Source of the DNA: Palsa-506 sp963707065
Lineage (GTDB): Bacteria > Actinomycetota > Actinomycetes > Streptosporangiales > Streptosporangiaceae
Direction: 5' to 3'
Assembly (NCBI GenBank): GCA_963707065.1
Contig: CAVPPJ010000049.1
Coordinates: 37,091 to 101,090 of the forward strand
DNA length: 64,000 nt
The position numbers and the translations under genes are program-made. Below, piece after piece: positions 54,138 through 62,629 of the stretch. Within the stretch, counting starts at the first letter, position 1, and each line of letters opens with the position of its first letter. Below the pieces are notes generated by a model. It was not told the DNA's origin. It worked only from the letters and a program-made list of their open reading frames with translations, and searched no databases.

Positions 54138-54194
54138 ACTCTTGCGTCGTGACGGGACGCGACCAGCCGGACCGGCCGTGGCAGGATCGGGTGA

Positions 54195-54794
54195 ATGGCT
54201 CATGATCGCGACGTCGCCGCATTCGACGAGCGGGCACCCGGCTACGAGAGCGGGTGGCTCGGCAAGCTGCATCACGACATCGCCGACCGCACCGCCGAGC
54301 TCGCCCTGAGCCGCTGCCCGGCGCCGCGCCGGATCCTCGATGTCGGCTGCGGCACCGGCTATCTGCTGCGGGAGCTTGCCGCCCGCGTTCCGGCGGCTGC
54401 CGAGCTGGCCGGCATCGACGCGGCGCCCGCGATGATCGAGACGGCCCGCGCGGCGGCCCGCGACGACCGGCTGCGGTTCTCGGCCGGGGTGGCCGAGCGG
54501 CTGCCCTTCGCCGCGGAGACCTTCGACCTGGTGGTGACCACGACCTCGTTCGACCACTGGGCTGATCAGCAGGCCGGGCTCGCCGAGTGCGCGAGAGTAC
54601 TGACGCCGGGCGGGCAGCTGGTCCTCGCCGACCTGTTCTCGGCGTGGCTCTGGCCGACGATCCTGCTCAGCCGCCGCGACCGGGCCCGCACGAAGCCGCG
54701 GGCCACCCGGCTGCTGGCCGCGGCGGGCTTCCGCGCACCGCAGTGGCACGACCTCTACGCGGTCATCATCCGGGCGGTCACGGCCACGAGGTAG
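54195..54794 (+). CDS. Class I SAM-dependent methyltransferase
   Basis: Protein of 199 residues: motif I is RILDVGCGTGYLLREL, the acidic residue GIDAAPAMIETA binds the ribose, and VLTPGGQLVLADLFSAWLWP is the post-motif region. It is of the UbiE/Methyltransf_11 kind. The substrate is unknown. It is convergent with a small membrane protein gene. Confidence 0.9.
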   Translation: MAHDRDVAAFDERAPGYESGWLGKLHHDIADRTAELALSRCPAPRRILDVGCGTGYLLRELAARVPAAAELAGIDAAPAMIETARAAARDDRLRFSAGVAERLPFAAETFDLVVTTTSFDHWADQQAGLAECARVLTPGGQLVLADLFSAWLWPTILLSRRDRARTKPRATRLLAAAGFRAPQWHDLYAVIIRAVTATR

Positions 54795-54800
54795 CCCGCC

Positions 54801-55013
54801 TCAGTTCTTCGCCGTGCCTGCGGTGGCGCGGCGGACGGACCAGACGAGCGCGACCAGCACGCCGCCCGGCATCAGCCACCAGGCATTGACCTGCGCGAGG
54901 TGGACGAGCGCGGCGGTGCCGGCCAGCGCCACCGCGACGACCGCCGCCCCGCGCCAGTCGTCACCGATGATGAAGTCGTACCAGAACGCGCAGATCGACC
55001 GCAGGCGGTTCAT
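54801..55013 (-). CDS. Small two-helix membrane protein
   Basis: Protein of 70 residues: cytoplasmic MNRLRSICAFWYDFIIGDDW, helix one (GAAVVAVALAGTAALVHLA), a short loop, helix two (WWLMPGGVLVALVWSV) and a basic end. The start overlaps the stop of the COG4280-like gene as ATGA, which argues that it is real and co-expressed. Function unknown; probably a partner of that membrane protein. Confidence 0.75.
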   Translation of the reverse strand: MNRLRSICAFWYDFIIGDDWRGAAVVAVALAGTAALVHLAQVNAWWLMPGGVLVALVWSVRRATAGTAKN

Positions 55014-55772
55014 CGGGCACTCTCCGTGCTAGGTATCAGGGCTGCCGCCCGGGACCGGCGCAGCACCGCTGCGTATCCGAGCGACACGGCCGCGATCACC
55101 GGGATGACGACCAGCAGGGCGGCATCCCCGCCCGGCCAGGCGGCCCCCGCGCCCTCGGCGCCCCAGAAGGTGCCGAAGGACGTCAGCATGATGCCGACCG
55201 CGAACTTCATGGCGTTTTCCGGGACGCGGGCCAGCGGCGCCCGCACCGCGACCCCGACTCCGGCGACGACGAGCACGGCGGCGGCGGCGGCCAGCGCCGC
55301 GAGCCCTAGGTTCCCCTGGTTGTCGCCGAACGTGATGGCGATGAACACCACCTCCAGGCCTTCCAGCAGCACTCCCTTGAACGAGAGCGTGAACGCGTAC
55401 CAGTCGCTGACGCCGTTCCGGCCGCCAGCCGCCGCGGAACGGGCCGCGGCGACCTGGCGTTCGTAGATGCCAGCTTCGTCGTGCAGGTCCTTGTAGCCGG
55501 ATGCCCGCAGGATCGCCTTGCGCAGCCACTGCAGCCCGAACACGGCGAGCAGCGCGCCGATCGGCTAGGCGGATCCCGGCCAGCGGGATGAGCGTGAGCG
55601 CGGGACCGACCGCGGCAACCACGACGGCGAGGACGACCAGCGCCACTGCCATGCCCTGGAAGGTCGAGCGCCAGTCCCTGGTCAGGCCAGCCGCCAGCAC
55701 GATCGTCAGGGCCTCGACCGCCTCGACCATGCAGGCCACGAAGACGGTGAGGAAGAGGGCGACAGAGCTCAC
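55010..55772 (-). CDS. COG4280-like membrane protein (frameshifted)
   Basis: The N-terminus starts at a GTG (55772) with GGAGG four bases upstream and has helices in SSVALFLTVFVACMVEAVEA and MAVALVVLAVVVAAVGPAL. After GIRLA the frame breaks near 55566; one extra G before ATCGGC leads into VFGLQWLRKAILRASGYKDL and a further four helices, ending near 55010. Glu residues in the first and fourth helices (EAVEAL, LLEGLEVVFIAI) form a pseudo-symmetric repeat as in ion transporters of the FTR1 or GDT1 kind. It is divergent from the ChrB-like gene, 74 bases away. Confidence 0.75.
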
Positions 55773-55846
55773 GTGACCTCCAGTGGCGGCGGCGACGGCA
55801 GCGGTGACGCCGTGGCGCGACGTGGCCTGTCTGCCAGAATGAGGCC

Positions 55847-56401
55847 GTGACCGACCGTGACAGCGCAGCGGACCAGGGGTGGCTGCTGCTGGTGTACCGG
55901 GTGCCGTCTGAGCCCAGCCGGCTGCGCGCGGCGGTGTGGCGCAGGCTGAAGGGCCTGGGCGCCATCTACCTGCAGAATTCCGCGGCCGCGCTGCCGGCCA
56001 GCGGCGGCGCGGAGCGGGCGCTGCGCAAGCTCCGCAGCCAGATCCTGGACATGGGCGGCACCGCGGCACTGATGTCGTGCACGGTCATGGCGGGCGAGGC
56101 CGACGTCCGGGCGGCGTTCGAGGCGGCCAGGAACGACGAGTACGAGGAGATCGTCGATCGCTGCGATGACTTCCTCGTGCAGGTCAAGAAGGAGTACCTG
56201 GACGATCACTTCACCTTCGCCGAGCTCGAGGAAAACGAGGTCGACCTGGTCAAGCTGCGGAGCTGGTTCGCCCGTGTCCGCCAGCGCGACGCGTTCGGCG
56301 CGGCCGGGCGGCCGGCCGCGGAGAAGGCGCTGGACAGCTGCCAGCAGGTGCTCGACGAGTACGCGGCCAGGGTGTACGCGGAGCAAGCCGAGAGCGACTA
56401 G
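55847..56401 (+). CDS. ChrB-domain protein (chromate-resistance regulator family)
   Basis: Protein of 184 residues that matches the N-terminal ChrB domain: WLLLVYRVPSEPSRLRAAVW, GLGAIYLQNSAAALPAS, then EYEEIVDRCDDFLVQVKKEY. Full-length ChrB proteins have an additional C-terminal domain that is absent here, and no chrA transporter is nearby. The divergent COG4280-like membrane protein is its natural functional neighbour, so it may sense or regulate a metal or oxyanion other than chromate. Confidence 0.87.
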   Translation: MTDRDSAADQGWLLLVYRVPSEPSRLRAAVWRRLKGLGAIYLQNSAAALPASGGAERALRKLRSQILDMGGTAALMSCTVMAGEADVRAAFEAARNDEYEEIVDRCDDFLVQVKKEYLDDHFTFAELEENEVDLVKLRSWFARVRQRDAFGAAGRPAAEKALDSCQQVLDEYAARVYAEQAESD

Positions 56402-56492
56402 CGGCGGGGCATTCTCGCCCGGCGCTGCCCGCGGCACGCTCGTCACCTGCTCACCTCCGCAGCCATGCCGTCGTAACGGCCGTCATTCTCTG

Positions 56493-56510
56493 ATCTAACA
56501 GCTGTTAGAT
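56493..56510. promoter_or_regulatory. Perfect 18-bp palindrome ATCTAACAGCTGTTAGAT
   Basis: Two nine-base arms with no spacer, AT-rich, inside an otherwise GC-rich gap of about 380 bases (56402-56783). It has the TAACA/TGTTA shape of TetR-type operators. It is 90 bases past the ChrB-like stop and no gene starts close by on either strand. The gap holds no supported gene. Confidence 0.5.
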
Positions 56511-56752
56511 GTTGATTCTAGCGACTGCTCACGTCCCCCGGTCACCTGCCGGGCGCCGCGCTGACCGCAGACCGGCCGACACCAGCTGACCGCAGGCCGC
56601 CGGACACTGCGCTGGCATCAGGCCCGGCCTGCGCGTGCCCAGGCCCGGCGCGCCCGACGCGGCTGTCAGCGCCACGCGAAACCGCCGCCCGGGGGTCCTC
56701 GTCAGCGCAGTTGCGTGCCCGCGGGCTGGGAATCCGGCGGCCCTCCGCTATC

Positions 56753-56830
56753 GGAATGAACCGGGCTACCGGAGTGCGCCGGGCTACCGGATTGCGCCGG
56801 GACTACCGGAATGCGCCGGGCTACCGGAAT
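56753..56830. repeat. 18-bp tandem repeat (four units), overlapping a gene end
   Basis: Units GGAATGNGCCGGGCTACC run from 56753 to about 56830; one unit has an extra A (GGGACTACC). Read on the minus strand, 18 bp gives a six-residue repeat (HSGSPA) that is the C-terminal tail of the protein at 56784-57143. The extra base shifts the frame and creates the stop at 56784. Confidence 0.8.
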
Positions 56831-57143
56831 GAAGCAGTTCATGCCTGAGCCGCTCGGCCTCCATGTGCGCCCGGTGCAGCTCAAGGATGTGCTCGTGCGT
56901 CGGCTTTCCGTCCGGGTGATGCTTGCGGCAGACCACGAGCGTCGTGCCGGCGACTTGCTGGCGCCCGATCCGCCAGCAGCCTTTCGCGTGGCAGTTGACG
57001 CGGTGCCAGGCGGCCAGGACGCCGGCCAGCAGGGTCACCTCGCCGAAGTTCGCGCCGAACCCGGACCAGAACGCGTACCACTTTCCGGACTCGTTGCTGA
57101 TTCCCGTGACGCTCAGCAGCCAATGCCAGAAGGCGATCATCAT
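56784..57143 (-). CDS. Small hypothetical protein with repetitive C-terminus
   Basis: Protein of 119 residues. The N-terminus has hydrophobic stretches (FWHWLLSVTGIS, EVTLLAGVLAAW), then CHAKGCWRIGRQ and VVCRKHHPDGKPTHEHI, a Cys/His-rich part that could bind metal, and an HSGSPA repeat tail. I do not recognise the family. The ATG overlaps the stop of the LigD polymerase gene as ATGA. Without the extra base in the repeat, the tail would continue to about 56702. Confidence 0.7.
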   Translation of the reverse strand: MMIAFWHWLLSVTGISNESGKWYAFWSGFGANFGEVTLLAGVLAAWHRVNCHAKGCWRIGRQQVAGTTLVVCRKHHPDGKPTHEHILELHRAHMEAERLRHELLHSGSPAHSGSPGAIR

Positions 57144-58168
57144 GCACCCGTCTCATCGGCAGCCGGGCGGGCGCGGCTCGGCTGGACCCGCTTCGGCTCG
57201 CCCGGCATCTTCGGGTACTCCGGCGGATAGGGCATATCTCCTAGTCCGCGGTCCCGCTCGTCGACGTCGGCCAGTTCCAGCAGCGCGTCCAGCCGGCCGG
57301 CCGCTTCATCGAACCCGGCGCGCGGATCGGGCACCGAGGCGAACCGCGCTGGCATCGTTCGGACGGTGAAATCGAGCGGTTCCACCGAGTCCAGCTCATC
57401 CCAGGTCACCGGCGCCGACACGGTCGCCTCCGGAGTCGCCCGCACCGAGTAGACGGCGGCCATGGTGCGATCGCGGGCCGCCTGGTTGAAGTCGATGAAC
57501 ACGCGCTCGCCGCGCTCTTCCTTCCACCAGTCCACCGTGACCAGCCGGGGCAGCCGCCGGTTGAGCTCGCGGCCGAGCGCGATCACCGACCTTCGCACCT
57601 GCGTGAATGTCCACTCCGCCGCGATCGGCACGGCCACGTGCACGCCCCGGCCGCCGGAAGTCTTCGGGAAGCCGGTGCAGCCGACCGATGCCAGTACCTC
57701 CCGCGCGGCCTTCGCCGCGGTCACCGCGTCAGCGAAGGTGGTGCCCGGCTGCGGGTCGAAGTCGATCCGCAGCTCGTCCGGGTGGTCGACGTCCGGTCGC
57801 CGGACCGGCCACGGGTGGAACTCCACCGTGCCCAGATTCGCCGCCCACGCGAACACGGCCGGCTCGGTCGGGCAGACTTCCTCGGCGGACCGGCCGCTGG
57901 GGAACTGAATCTTGACCTTCTGCACCCAGTCCGGTGCCCCGGCCGGCACCCGCTTCTGGAAGAACGCCTCGCCCTCGATCCCGTCCGGGAACCGGCGCAG
58001 CGTGGTCGGCCGGTCCCGCAGCGCGGCGCAGATCCCGTCGCCGACCGCGATGTAGTAGCGGACCAGTTCTTCCTTGGTCACCCCGGGCGCCGGGAACATG
58101 ATCTTCGCCGGGCTGCTGATCCGCAGTGACCGCCCGCCGACGTCGATTCCGATGGGCTCCGCTTTCAT
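57140..58168 (-). CDS. ligD: LigD-type DNA polymerase/primase domain protein
   Basis: Stand-alone polymerase domain of about 342 residues. Catalytic Asp residues lie in LRIDFDPQPGTTFADAV; the primase-fold motifs FPKTSGGRGVHVAVPI and FIDFNQAARDRTMAAVYS follow, then TVSAPVTWDEL. In actinobacteria such proteins act in Ku-dependent end joining as the polymerase part of LigD. No ligase, nuclease or Ku gene is in the window. The ATG at 58168 matches the family start (MKAEPIGIDVGGRSL); GTAGGGGG abuts it. Confidence 0.9.
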   Translation of the reverse strand: MKAEPIGIDVGGRSLRISSPAKIMFPAPGVTKEELVRYYIAVGDGICAALRDRPTTLRRFPDGIEGEAFFQKRVPAGAPDWVQKVKIQFPSGRSAEEVCPTEPAVFAWAANLGTVEFHPWPVRRPDVDHPDELRIDFDPQPGTTFADAVTAAKAAREVLASVGCTGFPKTSGGRGVHVAVPIAAEWTFTQVRRSVIALGRELNRRLPRLVTVDWWKEERGERVFIDFNQAARDRTMAAVYSVRATPEATVSAPVTWDELDSVEPLDFTVRTMPARFASVPDPRAGFDEAAGRLDALLELADVDERDRGLGDMPYPPEYPKMPGEPKRVQPSRARPAADETGA

Positions 58169-58334
58169 CCCCCTACCGTAAGTCCAGCACCTTCCCCAGA
58201 TACGCTCGACCACACGGATGAGTCACGGCGCGCAGTCGAGCAGGCGCTCGATACGGTCCTGCGGCACCTGAACCAGCCATGACCGTTCCGGGCAACGGCG
58301 GCCGGGCCGCATCACGGCGGGACAGGAGGCCAGC

Positions 58335-58691
58335 ATGGATGACGATACGGCGATCTCGTATGAGGCGGCAGTGCCCGGATCGCGGGTGCTGACGAGCGCC
58401 GGTAAGGAGATCGGCACTCTTGAGCATGTCCTGGAAGTACCGTCGCTCGACGTGTTCGACGGCATTGTCATCCACACCAAGGCTGGCCTGCGCTTCGTCG
58501 ACGCCGACCAGGTCGGGCGGATCACCGCCAGCTACATCCGGCTGGAAATAGACGACGAGCAGGCCGCCAGGCTGCCGGCCCCCGACGGGCCGCCCGTCTA
58601 CCACGTGGACGCGCTGGCCGACAGCGGCACGTCGATGCACGACCGGCTGGGCCGGATGTTCCGCCGCCCGCACTGGACCCAGGAGAAGTAA
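58335..58691 (+). CDS. PRC-barrel/DUF2171-like protein
   Basis: Protein of 118 residues with a PRC-barrel-like core: GSRVLTSAGKEIGTLEHVLE, DGIVIHTKAGLRFVDADQVG and YIRLEIDDEQAARLP. AGGAGG precedes the ATG. Such small proteins are often stress-induced and of unknown function. It is divergent from the LigD gene. A 19-bp direct repeat follows its stop (58685-58722). Confidence 0.85.
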   Translation: MDDDTAISYEAAVPGSRVLTSAGKEIGTLEHVLEVPSLDVFDGIVIHTKAGLRFVDADQVGRITASYIRLEIDDEQAARLPAPDGPPVYHVDALADSGTSMHDRLGRMFRRPHWTQEK

Positions 58692-58759
58692 GCCTCCGGG
58701 CCAGAAGTAAGCCTCCGGGCCTCGCGCTCGGCCGCGGGCGCGGGCGTCGGACCTCAGGC

Positions 58760-59791
58760 CTATCGTGCCCGGCGGCGCAGTGCCGGGGTGGTCAGTGCCG
58801 GGGGCTCGTAACCGCGGTCGGACTGGTTCAGGTTGGTGCCCGGCGGGACGATCTCGTCGATGCGGTCCAGGATCGCGGTATCAAGAGTGACGTCCGCGGC
58901 CGCCAGCTGCGCGTCCAGGTGCTCCATGGTCCTTGGGCCGATGATCGCCGAGGTGACCGCCGGGTGCTGGATTACGAAGGCGAGCGCCAGCTGGATCAGC
59001 GTCAGGCCGGATTTCTCCGCGAGGACCGCGAGCTGCTCGGCGGCCTCCAGCTTGGCCTGGTTCCCCGGCAGGCTCAGGTCGAACCGCTGCGGCAGCCGCT
59101 GTGCCCGGTTGCTGACCGGCACGTCGGTGCCCTTGCGGTAGCGGCCGGACAGCCAGCCGCCGGCCAGCGGGCTCCACGGGATGACGCCCATCCCGTACTG
59201 CTCGCAAACCGGCAGCACGTCGGCCTCGATGCCGCGGACCATGATCGAGTACGGCGGCTGCTCGCAGACGAACCGCTCCCGGCCGCGGCGCTCGGCTACC
59301 CACTGCGCCTGCACGATCTGCTCCGACGGGAACGTCGAGCTGCCCGCATAGCGGATCTTGCCTGCCCGGATCAGGTCGGTGAGCGCGCTCAGGGTCTCGT
59401 CGATGTCAGCGGACGGGTCGGGCCGGTGGATCTGGTAGAGGTCGATGTAATCGGTGCCGAGGCGGCGCAGGCTGTTGTCGCATTCGCGGATGATCCAGCG
59501 GCGCGAGTTGCCGGTCATGTTCACGTCTTCGCCCATAGACGCATGGGCTTTCGTCGCGAGAACGACGCTGTCGCGGTCGATTCCGGCCAGCGCCTTGCCG
59601 ACGATCTCCTCCGACTCGCCGGCCGAGTACACGTCGGCGGTGTCGATGAAGTTGATCCCGCCGTCCAGCGCCCGGCGGATGATCCGGACGGACTCGTCAT
59701 GATCGGGGTTGCCCCAGGCGCCGAACATCATCGCACCCAGGCACAGCGGACTCACCTTGACGCCGGTTCGGCCCAGCACTCGCATCTCCAT
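58760..59791 (-). CDS. Aldo/keto reductase
   Basis: Protein of 343 residues, of the Tas/YajO-like group: MEMRVLGRTGVKVSPLCLGA, then FIDTADVYSAGESEEIVGKAL (Asp, Tyr), VVLATKAH (Lys), and LYQIHRPDPS (His). The NADP site is near IQHPAVTSAIIGPRTMEHLD. It is monocistronic. It shares fold, but little identity, with the enzyme at 15862-16821. Confidence 0.92.
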   Translation of the reverse strand: MEMRVLGRTGVKVSPLCLGAMMFGAWGNPDHDESVRIIRRALDGGINFIDTADVYSAGESEEIVGKALAGIDRDSVVLATKAHASMGEDVNMTGNSRRWIIRECDNSLRRLGTDYIDLYQIHRPDPSADIDETLSALTDLIRAGKIRYAGSSTFPSEQIVQAQWVAERRGRERFVCEQPPYSIMVRGIEADVLPVCEQYGMGVIPWSPLAGGWLSGRYRKGTDVPVSNRAQRLPQRFDLSLPGNQAKLEAAEQLAVLAEKSGLTLIQLALAFVIQHPAVTSAIIGPRTMEHLDAQLAAADVTLDTAILDRIDEIVPPGTNLNQSDRGYEPPALTTPALRRRAR

Positions 59792-59894
59792 GGCCCAAGC
59801 CTATGACGCCCGGCCCGGGCTACCCGCCGGGGCTGGCCTGGACTACCCGCCGGGCTGGCGTGGCTACCTCGCAGGGCCTGGCGCGGCAGAACTT

Positions 59895-61115
59895 TTACTT
59901 ACGCAGCGGAATGACGACTGCCGAGTAGCCGATGATTCCGCCCGCATTGTGGCGGAATCGCAGCGGTTGCGCGGCGGGAGTTGCCGGAGTGACGATGTCG
60001 TCGCGGCCGACTCCCCCGGCGATGAGCTGCTTCCCGCCCGGTAGCCAGCGGGCCCAGGCGACATCCTCGCCGATCACGAAGCTGGCTCCAGGGACCAGGC
60101 GCGTCGCCCCGGTCCTGGTGCTGACGATCGCCAGCTGGACTCTGCCGCCGCCGGTTCCCGGGCTCCGGTTCACGAACACCGCGAGCTGGCTCCCGTCCGG
60201 GGAGAACGCGCCGCCGAGGGCGAAGCCGTGCGGCAGCGGACTGCGCAGCGTGCGGCTGGCCAGCGTCGAGGTACTGGTGATCCTGATGGTGCAGTTCACC
60301 GGGTAGTGGCAGGTGGCCGGCATCCAGGCCAGCATGCTGTGGCTGGCCCCGGGTGCCGTGTAGGCGCCGATGACGACACCGGAATCGGCACCGACACCCC
60401 GGCCCAGAACCTTTACCTGCCCCGTTCGGGTACTCCAGATGCCGATGACCGGCGGATGCCGGATCCCCAGTTCGGGATCGGACTGCACCACGATGCCGCC
60501 GGCCGCGCTGCCGCCGACAGCCGCGCCGTCCGCGACGGCAGTGCCAAGGCCGCCGGGGAGGTACCAGCCGGCGGGGAGGGTGAGATGCCTGGGCTCGCCG
60601 GAACCAGTAGCGGGCACTTCGATGAGGCTCTCGTTGTCGATCTGGGAGAGGTACAGCTGCTGGCCGTCCGCTGATGGGAAGATCCACTGGCCGGGCTGGA
60701 ACATCGCGACCTTGCCGGTTGCCAGGTCGAGTTCCTGAACGACCTCCGACCAGCGGCCGAGGCTGGGCACGTAGGTGCCCGCGGTATCGACCCAGTAGAC
60801 GCGCCCGCCTGACTGAACCAGCGGCGTGGCCAGCGCTGCGTCGGCCTTGGCCACCACGCGCTGGATCTTGGACCCCAGGTCCCCCACGTGCAGCAGCGAG
60901 TTGCCGTCCACCCAGGCGACCAGGGACGACTGGCCCGCGTTGCTGCCCGGATCGACTGACCGCGCCGCATCCGGACGTGGGCCGGCCACCGGCGGATGGT
61001 GCGACCAGGTCACGGCGAACGCGGTCGCGCCGGTCACCAGCGCCAGGCTCACCGCGGCGCCAGCCAGCCTGCGCCAGCGGCGCCGACGCCTCGCTTCCGC
61101 GAACAGGGCACGCAC
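59895..61115 (-). CDS. Single-pass TolB/WD40-like propeller protein, copy 2
   Basis: Protein of about 406 residues. The short cytoplasmic N-terminus VRALFAEARRRRRWRRLAG is followed by a membrane helix (AVSLALVTGATAFAVTW) and an extracytoplasmic domain of repeated blades (WVDGNSLLHVGDLGSKIQRV, FPSADGQQLYLSQID, GGAFSPDGSQLAVFV, VAWARWLPGGKQLIAGG). The start GTG 61115 has GGAG four bases upstream; a TTG at 61184 is possible. It is a diverged tandem paralogue of the protein encoded just upstream at 61235-62581. The role could be sensing or scaffolding outside the membrane. Confidence 0.78.
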   Translation of the reverse strand: MRALFAEARRRRRWRRLAGAAVSLALVTGATAFAVTWSHHPPVAGPRPDAARSVDPGSNAGQSSLVAWVDGNSLLHVGDLGSKIQRVVAKADAALATPLVQSGGRVYWVDTAGTYVPSLGRWSEVVQELDLATGKVAMFQPGQWIFPSADGQQLYLSQIDNESLIEVPATGSGEPRHLTLPAGWYLPGGLGTAVADGAAVGGSAAGGIVVQSDPELGIRHPPVIGIWSTRTGQVKVLGRGVGADSGVVIGAYTAPGASHSMLAWMPATCHYPVNCTIRITSTSTLASRTLRSPLPHGFALGGAFSPDGSQLAVFVNRSPGTGGGRVQLAIVSTRTGATRLVPGASFVIGEDVAWARWLPGGKQLIAGGVGRDDIVTPATPAAQPLRFRHNAGGIIGYSAVVIPLRK

Positions 61116-61234
61116 CGCGCTCCAGGCGGGCGGGCGCCGGACTGTGGTTCGGGTGTGGTGCCGGGCACTGGTCTGGGCAGGCAACTGCCGGGCCGTGGCC
61201 TGGCGGCGAGGGCGCGGGGGCGCGAGCAGCGGGC

Positions 61235-62581
61235 TTACCGGCTTCCCCGTCGCGGCTGGCGCGCGTAACGGCCAGGAATGACGACCGCGGAGAAGTTGAC
61301 GTCTGGGGTGGTCATGATGTCGTGCTCGTTTCCGGGGAAAAAGAAGAACGGTCTGACCGCCAGCGTCTTCGCGTCCACGGCATAGCTGTACAGCAGCGCT
61401 CCGGCCAGCAGCCGCTGGCCGCCGGGCAGCCACGCCGCCCAGCCGGCGTCCTCCTGGGTAACCAGCTTGGCGGCGCGGACCACGCGCAGCGTCCCGGTCC
61501 GGGTATTGATGAGGGCAAGCTCCGAGTGGTTAGGCCTGCTGGAACTGATGCTTGCCCGCCGGACGAATACGGCCAGGCTGCTGCCGTCCGGCGAGAATGC
61601 GCCGCCCGGATCGGCGAAGCCGTGTCCCAGCGGGCTGCGCACGGTCACGGTCGCCAGGCTGGCGGTATTGGTGATCTTTAGCGGGCAGTTCCGGAGCGCG
61701 CAGCTCCCCGGCATCCAGGCAAGCAGACTGTAGCTGCCGCCACGAGGGGTGTACTCGGCCATGATGCCGCCGCTCCTGCCGATGACCCGCACCTGGCCGG
61801 TCCGGGGATACCAGATGGCGATGGTCGGCACCTGCGCCTTGCCCCGGTCATCGCTGGCATTGACGACGATGCCGCCGTCCGCCACCCCCACGGGGCTATC
61901 GGAGAAGTACCAGCCAGCCGGAGGTGTCAAGGTCCGGGGGAGACCGGAGCCGTCGGCGTCGAGCTCGATCAGGCTGGTGCCCGCCCGCAGGATGTACAGG
62001 TGCCGGCCGTCAGCTGAGGCGAAAACAGACTTTCCGCGTGACAGCTGCCGGACCTTACCCGTCGCGAGGTCATAATCCCGGATCGCCACGATGTTCTTGT
62101 CGCTATTGAAGTCGGGCCAGTACAGATGACCTCGGGCTCTGAGGAACCAGCCGCCACCGTCGGACGGGATGGTTGCCACCACATGCTGGCTGCCGGTGGC
62201 CACGTCACCGATGTGCAGCTGACCGCTGTAGTCGACCCAGGCGACATGGGCGGCTGGCAGTGTGAACCCTGTCGTGCGCGGCTTAGTGATCACGGCGCGC
62301 CGGGGGCTTGCGGCAGCCCGGGATGCCGGATCATGATGACCGCCGCCGGAGGTCAGGCCGATCATGACGGAACCGGCCACCGCAAGGCTGACGGCAGCAG
62401 CGATAATCCGCCGCCGACGTCGGCGGCGCCGCGCCTCGGCGAACAGCGCCATGATGTCAGCCGCGCTACCCGAGGCCGCGCTGCCCGAGGCCGCGCTGCC
62501 CGAGGCTGCGCTACCCGAGGCTGCACTGCCCGGCGGCGGGCCTGCTGACGGCGGCCCAGGAGGTGCGATCATCGTACTCAC
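61235..62581 (-). CDS. Single-pass TolB/WD40-like propeller protein, copy 1
   Basis: Protein of 448 residues with the same plan as its neighbour: a cytoplasmic head, a GSAAS repeat (five copies, encoded by a 15-bp DNA repeat at 62460-62530), ALFAEARRRRRRRR, a membrane helix, then a propeller-like outside domain (VAWVDYSGQLHIGDVATGSQ, FASADGRHLYILRAG, GGAFSPDGSSLAVFVRR, AGWAAWLPGGQRLLAGA). It starts with GTG (62581) or ATG (62572). It is divergent from the GntR gene with about 36-50 bases between them and so shares its control region. Confidence 0.8.
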   Translation of the reverse strand: MSTMIAPPGPPSAGPPPGSAASGSAASGSAASGSAASGSAADIMALFAEARRRRRRRRIIAAAVSLAVAGSVMIGLTSGGGHHDPASRAAASPRRAVITKPRTTGFTLPAAHVAWVDYSGQLHIGDVATGSQHVVATIPSDGGGWFLRARGHLYWPDFNSDKNIVAIRDYDLATGKVRQLSRGKSVFASADGRHLYILRAGTSLIELDADGSGLPRTLTPPAGWYFSDSPVGVADGGIVVNASDDRGKAQVPTIAIWYPRTGQVRVIGRSGGIMAEYTPRGGSYSLLAWMPGSCALRNCPLKITNTASLATVTVRSPLGHGFADPGGAFSPDGSSLAVFVRRASISSSRPNHSELALINTRTGTLRVVRAAKLVTQEDAGWAAWLPGGQRLLAGALLYSYAVDAKTLAVRPFFFFPGNEHDIMTTPDVNFSAVVIPGRYARQPRRGSR

Positions 62582-62589
62582 CGCCTGCC

Positions 62590-62627
62590 TTGCCGGACGC
62601 TTGATGATGGAACTACTATGACTAGTA
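62590..62627 (+). promoter_or_regulatory. Promoter and operator for gntR; probable leaderless start
   Basis: TTGCCG (62590-62595), 18 bases, then TACTAT (62614-62619) form a promoter whose start site would fall at about 62626-62630. TACTATGACTAGTA (62614-62627) is a perfect inverted repeat with a four-base centre lying on the -10 box, fitting a GntR autoregulatory site. The only good downstream start codon, ATG 62630, would then be at or next to the 5' end of the mRNA. Confidence 0.55.
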
Positions 62628-62629
62628 CC

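Noticed and set aside
55847..56401. Chromate resistance locus
   Set aside because: Only a ChrB N-terminal-type domain is present; no chrA transporter is found, so chromate resistance is not claimed.
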